This document shows positions 7,278-11,503 of a stretch of 11,503 nucleotides of DNA, in pieces; position 1 is the first letter of the stretch, and each line of letters begins with the position of its first letter. Source of the stretch: an uncultured Bacteroidales bacterium (GTDB taxonomy: Bacteria; Bacteroidota; Bacteroidia; Bacteroidales; UBA932); contig CAKVBK010000053.1 in assembly GCA_934725285.1 (NCBI GenBank), forward strand, positions 1 to 11,503, in the 5' to 3' direction. The translations under genes and the position numbers were made by a program. The notes under the pieces are model-generated. The model saw only the letters and a program-made list of their open reading frames with translations, did not search any database and was not told the origin of the DNA.

Positions 7278-8126
7278 TTAGTTGACTTCCGCTGGTTCTT
7301 TTTTCAGGATTCCCTCGTTGAGGAGCCCTGCTTCCGCTTCCGTAAGCCCACCGTACTTTCTGATGGCGGTCTCGCAGGTGGTGTAGTCCAAAGACGGATT
7401 CCGCTCAACCATCGTACGGGTCAGCCTGTCCACGACCTTGTTGTTGATCAGATGCGCATGAACCATCCTGTTGCCCTCGACACGTCCGAGCCGGCACATG
7501 ACGGTCGTGCTGATCATGTCACAGATGAGCTTTTGGGAGGTTCCGGACTTCATTCTGGTGCTTCCGGTGATGAACTCAGGGCCTGTGAGCACCTCCACTG
7601 GGTAGTCGGAGTATTTTGAGATAGGAGAATCAGGGTTGTTCACAAACGAACCTGTCGGGATTCCATGCTCGTGACAGGCTTTCAGGGTAGCCAGCACGTA
7701 CGGCGTGTTTCCGCTGGCGGAGATTCCCACGACGATGTCTCTTGGCGATATGTTCTTTTCCTGAAGAGTCTTCCACCCTTCCTCCACATCGTCCTCTTTC
7801 TCTTCCAGATCAAGCACCAGATTCTCCACACCTCCGGCAAGGACGCATTGGATCATTTCAGGAGGGACTCCGTAAGTGTTCGGAATCTCCAGCATGTCCA
7901 GCACCGCCAGTTTACCTCCTGTGCCGGCTCCGCAGTAAAACATCCTGCCTCCGTTTCGGATCTGGCGCTCTATCGCGCTCACCAGTCTCTCAAGATCAGG
8001 AAGCACCTTTTCGATCGCAAGAGGCACTTTCTTGTCCTCTTCATTGATCTCGCGCAGCAGTTCAGCCACGCTCTTTTTCTCAAGATTGTCGTGCAGCGAG
8101 GGCTGCTCGGTAAGTCTTAATGTCAT
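7278..8126 (-). CDS. murQ: N-acetylmuramic acid 6-phosphate etherase MurQ
   Basis: This cytoplasmic etherase removes D-lactate from MurNAc-6-phosphate to give GlcNAc-6-phosphate, feeding murein sugars into amino-sugar metabolism. The 282-residue protein shows the SIS-fold features of the family: YCGAGTGGKLAVLDMLE (64-80) with Glu80 in the place of the E. coli catalytic Glu83, TYGVPPEMIQ (84-93), a region ending EKED (Glu111 in the place of Glu114), GISASGNTPYV (134-144) and GSTRMKSGTSQKL (188-200). The C-terminal HAHLINNKVVDRLTRTMV (223-240) is also typical. Length is normal and all key residues are present, so the enzyme should be active. Start is ATG at 8126, 11 nt after the GH20 stop; the next gene starts 3 nt after its own stop, which suggests coupled translation. 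Confidence 0.96.
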   Translation of the reverse strand: MTLRLTEQPSLHDNLEKKSVAELLREINEEDKKVPLAIEKVLPDLERLVSAIERQIRNGGRMFYCGAGTGGKLAVLDMLEIPNTYGVPPEMIQCVLAGGVENLVLDLEEKEDDVEEGWKTLQEKNISPRDIVVGISASGNTPYVLATLKACHEHGIPTGSFVNNPDSPISKYSDYPVEVLTGPEFITGSTRMKSGTSQKLICDMISTTVMCRLGRVEGNRMVHAHLINNKVVDRLTRTMVERNPSLDYTTCETAIRKYGGLTEAEAGLLNEGILKKEPAEVN

Positions 8127-8137
8127 GATTATCAGTT

Positions 8138-9970
8138 TTATAAATATTTCTTAGTCTTTATTTCACCTATGGTTTTTCCATCCCTCACAAGGACGGCCTT
8201 GACAGTCTGGGACCTGTTGATCACAAAAGGCGCGGAGTATAACAGCGATCGCGGCCCGGGATCGCTTCCGTCCAGGGTGTATCTGACCTCCGAATCAGGA
8301 AGATCCGCCGTGATCGTGACCACCTTGTCGTAGGCGGTGTCTGGATGAAGTTCTATGTACGGGCTGAAAAAGTTCCGGCATGCCTTGATCCCCAATTGGT
8401 CAAGGATCCTGAAATGACGTTCAAGCCGTCTGGTGAAGGAATCCCAGTCTTTGTCAGCCTCGCTCCAACCGCTCTCGGCAATCGCGCACATCCGTGGCCA
8501 GGCCATGTATTCCACCCTTTCCGGTGTCGGCATATATTCGGTCCAGACGCATCCTTCAACTCCAGTTATGTACCTGCTCTCTTCATGGGTGAGCACCTGG
8601 GGAACCGGATTGTAGTCGTAGACTGTCCTCAGCATTGTCGGCCCGCCCATGGCAAGGGGTTCGTTGTCCGGATCTCCCTGCCAGTAGTCCAGATAGTATT
8701 TCGGATGCGGCGCCATCACTGCCTCGTGGTGCATTCTGGCGGCCTTTATCCCGCCTTCCTCTCCGAGCCATGACATCACTTTCGCTCCGGGAGCAAGCCC
8801 GCCTTGGAGAATCTCGTCCCATCCGATGATCTCACGCCCCTTGGAGTTCACATACTTCCCGATCCTTTGGACAAACCAGCTCTGCAACTCGAACTCGTCC
8901 TTGAGCCCAAGACGCTTTATCAGAGCCTGGCAATGAGGGCATTCCTTCCAGCTTGCCTTTGGGCATTCATCCCCTCCGATGTGTATGAGTTTCGACGGGA
9001 ACAAATCCATGACCTCGTCCAACACGTCCTGAAGAAACCCGAACGTCTCCTCTTTTGGGCAATACACTTGACGGAATATTCCCCATCGTGTGGCGGTCTG
9101 GTATGTGCTGTCCAGCCCGCAACTGAGTTGAGGGTAGCATGCGAGTGCCGCAAGCGCATGTCCGGGCATCTCTATCTCCGGGATGATGGTGACATACCTT
9201 TCGGCGGCATATTCCACAAGATCACGAACCTGCTCCTGTGTGTAATACCCTCCGTATGGTTTTCCGTCGTAGATTCCGGAAGCCAGAGAGCCGATGACGG
9301 TTTCCTTCCTCCACTGTCCCTTCTCTGTCAGCAGAGGATATTTCTTTATTTCAAGACGCCACCCCTGATCTTCGGTCAGGTGCCAGTGGAACCTGTTCAC
9401 CTTATGCAGCGCCATCATGTCGATGTACCTTTTCAGGAAGTCGATGTCGAAGAAGTGCAGGCAGCAGTCAAGATGCATTCCGCGATAGCTGAACCTCGGT
9501 GAATCCTCTATTCCGCAACAAGGAATATCCCAATGTCTCTTTCCGGTTCTTTCGTCAGAAAAGATCTCCGTTGGAAACAATTGAAACAAGGTCTGAAGCC
9601 CGTAGAACGCCCCCGCCCCGTCGCCATATTCAATGACAATCCTTTCGTTTTCGACCCGGAGCGAATATGCTTCCGTCGGGAGTCCGGTGTTCAGAAAAAA
9701 GATGCCTTCTGTCTCGGCCAGATCCATCGGCTTGGTCTTCAGTGTGTATCCTGAGACATTGGCCAGCCTCTCGTTGAGGAAACCGACCGTGCGTCGCACA
9801 TCCGGGTCCTGCTCCAGATAGACCACCGTGTTTTTCCCGAGGGTGAAATGCCCGTCTCCTGTCTGTACGTGTGACGGCCACGGAATGACACTTATAGGGT
9901 TGTCATCCGGTTTCTCTGCCGTGCAGGCGATGGCGAGCGCCATGGTCAGCGATAGGATCAATCTATTCAT
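8138..9970 (-). CDS. GH20 beta-N-acetylhexosaminidase, lipoprotein
   Basis: This 610-residue exo-enzyme is expected to remove terminal beta-linked GlcNAc or GalNAc by substrate-assisted catalysis. The signal peptide ends at LAIAC (Cys16), so it is probably membrane-anchored. Residues about 26-155 are the GH20b domain (VIPWPSHV, GAGAFYGLQTLFQLFP). The GH20 barrel begins near 158 (RFSYRGMHLDCC, FHWHLTEDQGWRLEIKKYP, IIPEIEMPGHALAAL) and carries the catalytic HIGGDEC with Asp334-Glu335. The pocket motifs MSWLGEEGG (Trp401) and YYLDYW (Tyr426, Asp428) are intact. Residues about 552-610 form a chitobiase C-terminal domain (RYTLDGSDPG). It starts 2 nt after the stop of the paralogous upstream GH20 gene and precedes murQ, consistent with trimming wall fragments before import. 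Confidence 0.95.
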   Translation of the reverse strand: MNRLILSLTMALAIACTAEKPDDNPISVIPWPSHVQTGDGHFTLGKNTVVYLEQDPDVRRTVGFLNERLANVSGYTLKTKPMDLAETEGIFFLNTGLPTEAYSLRVENERIVIEYGDGAGAFYGLQTLFQLFPTEIFSDERTGKRHWDIPCCGIEDSPRFSYRGMHLDCCLHFFDIDFLKRYIDMMALHKVNRFHWHLTEDQGWRLEIKKYPLLTEKGQWRKETVIGSLASGIYDGKPYGGYYTQEQVRDLVEYAAERYVTIIPEIEMPGHALAALACYPQLSCGLDSTYQTATRWGIFRQVYCPKEETFGFLQDVLDEVMDLFPSKLIHIGGDECPKASWKECPHCQALIKRLGLKDEFELQSWFVQRIGKYVNSKGREIIGWDEILQGGLAPGAKVMSWLGEEGGIKAARMHHEAVMAPHPKYYLDYWQGDPDNEPLAMGGPTMLRTVYDYNPVPQVLTHEESRYITGVEGCVWTEYMPTPERVEYMAWPRMCAIAESGWSEADKDWDSFTRRLERHFRILDQLGIKACRNFFSPYIELHPDTAYDKVVTITADLPDSEVRYTLDGSDPGPRSLLYSAPFVINRSQTVKAVLVRDGKTIGEIKTKKYL

Positions 9971-9972
9971 GG

Positions 9973-11503
9973 TCAGAATCTCTTTTCAACTTCCTTCCCC
10001 ACCTTCCTTCCGTCATGGGTGAATCCTTGCGCCCGCACCGTGGCGCCTTTTTCAGGAGTGAAGGATTTCATGAATATCCTTGAGTCCATTCCGGGTTCGC
10101 TTCCGTCCGTGGTGTAACGGATGGCGGCTCCCGGATAGTCCAGCATAAGATCAGCTCGCTCAGGCCGGGAAAGATTCACGCTGTCGTAGTCAAAAATCAC
10201 ATTCCAATAGGCCTCGGAACAGTTCACCCCGGCGATCTCAAGCCGCCTCAGTTCTTTCTCCATCCTTACCCTGAATGACTGCCAGTCCTTGTTTTGCCGC
10301 TTGGTCCATCCCACCTCTGACAATGCGGATGTCCTCGGAAAAGCCCAGTACTCGGCCGTCCTGCTGTCGGGAATATATTCACCCCAGACGCAACCCTCGA
10401 CTCCTATGATGTACTTTGCGCTGAGTTCAGGAAGGGAATCCACCGCCGGGAAATAATTGTAGGCTTTCTTAAGTGTGAGAAGCCGAGGTTGGGCTTTGGG
10501 CTCTGTCTGCGGATCTTCCTGATAGTAATTGAAATAGCACCAACGGTCAGGCGAGAGGATCACTTGATGTCCTCGTCTGATCCCCTTGGCCGCCGGAGCG
10601 TGTCCTCTGTAAGATTGTGCTATCATACCGTCCACGGAGCTTCCGTCCAGAATCTCGTCCCAACCGATCACAGTCTTTCCGTGATTCCGCAGGAATGTGC
10701 CGACCCGGTTCACGAAATAGGACTGAATCTCATCGTAACTCTTCATCCCTTTCTTTTTCATCAAGTCTCGGCAGACCGAACTCTCTTTCCATGCTTTCTG
10801 CGGACATTCGTCTCCTCCGATGTGCCAGTACCTTGAAGGGAACAACGGCAGCATCTCCGTGAAGACATCCTCCAAAAACTTGAACGTGAACTCGCTCGGA
10901 CAATAGACATCGTCTTTGACACCCCAGCATGTGGACACCTCGTAGGTCTTGGTTGGGTCACATGACAATTGCGGGTATGCCGCCAAGGCCGCCGTGGAAT
11001 GCCCCGGAATCTCTATCTCGGGGATGACGGTCACGTGCCGCCGCCTTGCGTATTCAACAATCTCCTTGATGTCCTCCTGGGTGTAGAATCCGCCTTGAGG
11101 CTTTCCGTCAGGGTCCTTCCCGTCGTAATCCGCGGTGAATGGCCTCTTCGATCCCACTTCGGTGAGCAGCGGGTACTTCTTTATCTCAATCCTCCAACCC
11201 TGGTCTTCCGTCAGATGCCAATGGAACATGTTCAGTTTGCGTGCAGACATCAGGTCTATGAACTTTTTCACGAATTCCTTCGGGTAGAAATATCTTCCGC
11301 AGTCCAGCATCATGCCCCTGTAGGCGAACGCCGGCCTGTCGTCGATCTCGCAGCACGGCACGCTCCATCTGACGCCGGAGACTTTATTCAGTGAATATAT
11401 TTCCGGAGGAAGCAGCTGAAGGAATGTCTGCAAAGCATAGAACGCACCGGCTGAAGTGGTAGCCTCCACGAGAACTTCCTTTGGCGATACGCTCAATCTA
11501 TAT
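9973..11503 (-). CDS. GH20 beta-N-acetylhexosaminidase, 5' end outside the window
   Basis: About 509 codons are visible and the frame is open to the right edge (TAT AGA TTG...), so the TTG at 11496 is not a credible start. The missing part should be a signal peptide and about 100 residues of the GH20b domain, whose end is seen as AGAFYALQTFLQLLP. The barrel shows FAYRGMMLDCGRYF, FHWHLTEDQGWRIEIKKYP, VIPEIEIPGHSTAAL and the catalytic HIGGDECP (Asp229-Glu230 counted from 11496). A chitobiase C-terminal domain (RYTTDGSEPG) ends the protein. It is a tandem paralogue of the following gene. Two pocket positions differ from that copy: QSYRGH where the other has MSWLGE, and YFNYYQ where the other has YLDYW, so Trp becomes Tyr and Asp becomes Asn. 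The catalytic pair is kept, so activity with a changed sugar preference is likely. Confidence 0.93.
   Translation of the reverse strand, partial: YRLSVSPKEVLVEATTSAGAFYALQTFLQLLPPEIYSLNKVSGVRWSVPCCEIDDRPAFAYRGMMLDCGRYFYPKEFVKKFIDLMSARKLNMFHWHLTEDQGWRIEIKKYPLLTEVGSKRPFTADYDGKDPDGKPQGGFYTQEDIKEIVEYARRRHVTVIPEIEIPGHSTAALAAYPQLSCDPTKTYEVSTCWGVKDDVYCPSEFTFKFLEDVFTEMLPLFPSRYWHIGGDECPQKAWKESSVCRDLMKKKGMKSYDEIQSYFVNRVGTFLRNHGKTVIGWDEILDGSSVDGMIAQSYRGHAPAAKGIRRGHQVILSPDRWCYFNYYQEDPQTEPKAQPRLLTLKKAYNYFPAVDSLPELSAKYIIGVEGCVWGEYIPDSRTAEYWAFPRTSALSEVGWTKRQNKDWQSFRVRMEKELRRLEIAGVNCSEAYWNVIFDYDSVNLSRPERADLMLDYPGAAIRYTTDGSEPGMDSRIFMKSFTPEKGATVRAQGFTHDGRKVGKEVEKRF

Noticed and set aside
8804..9502. Long plus-strand open frame (232 codons) opposite the GH20 gene, with a similar one at 10969-11394
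   Set aside because: Both lie antisense to the conserved GH20 barrel. They resemble each other only because the two GH20 genes are paralogues, and neither encodes a recognisable domain.
11494..11496. TTG at 11496 as the start codon of the right-most GH20 gene
   Set aside because: The frame stays open to the window edge, and a start here would remove the signal peptide and most of the GH20b domain.

Overview
The window reads as part of a Bacteroidota (probably Bacteroidales) chromosome. The evidence is a BACON domain, a run of short-signal lipoproteins, AT-rich leaders without clear Shine-Dalgarno sequences, and a murQ / FHS-type transporter / BadF-type kinase set resembling the MurNAc salvage genes (murTKQ) of Tannerella forsythia. 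Genus cannot be decided from the sequence.

All eight supported genes lie on the minus strand and are transcribed from right to left with gaps of 2, 11, 3, 34, about 60, 14 and 12 nt, so they are very likely one operon. Its promoter and first gene(s) lie beyond the right edge. In transcription order: a GH20 beta-N-acetylhexosaminidase cut by the window edge (9973-11503); a second GH20 lipoprotein (8138-9970); murQ, MurNAc-6-phosphate etherase (7278-8126); a lipoprotein with a lamin-tail domain and a TIM-barrel glycoside-hydrolase-like domain (5907-7274); a 757-residue lipoprotein with repeats resembling pseudomurein-binding repeats, two long duplicated units and a BACON domain (3599-5872); a lipoprotein with pseudomurein-binding-like repeats and a C-terminal transglutaminase/cysteine-peptidase domain (2461-3537); an MFS sugar transporter (1247-2446); and a BadF/BadG-type amino-sugar kinase, probably MurK (380-1234).

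The cytoplasmic half (transporter, kinase, MurQ) handles MurNAc/GlcNAc-type sugars, and the exported hexosaminidases can release terminal amino sugars from wall fragments. The unusual part is the three-gene insert between murQ and the transporter. The transglutaminase protein has the architecture of the methanogen-virus pseudomurein endoisopeptidases PeiW/PeiP: pseudomurein-binding repeats followed by a Cys-His-Asp domain. This raises the possibility that this bacterium attacks the pseudomurein wall of methanogenic archaea, or has adapted such modules to bacterial murein. That is inference from family resemblance read by eye, not a demonstrated function.

The left 379 bases hold no supportable gene. 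They contain several inverted and direct repeats that look like the end of a decayed insertion sequence. No tRNA, rRNA or CRISPR array was seen.
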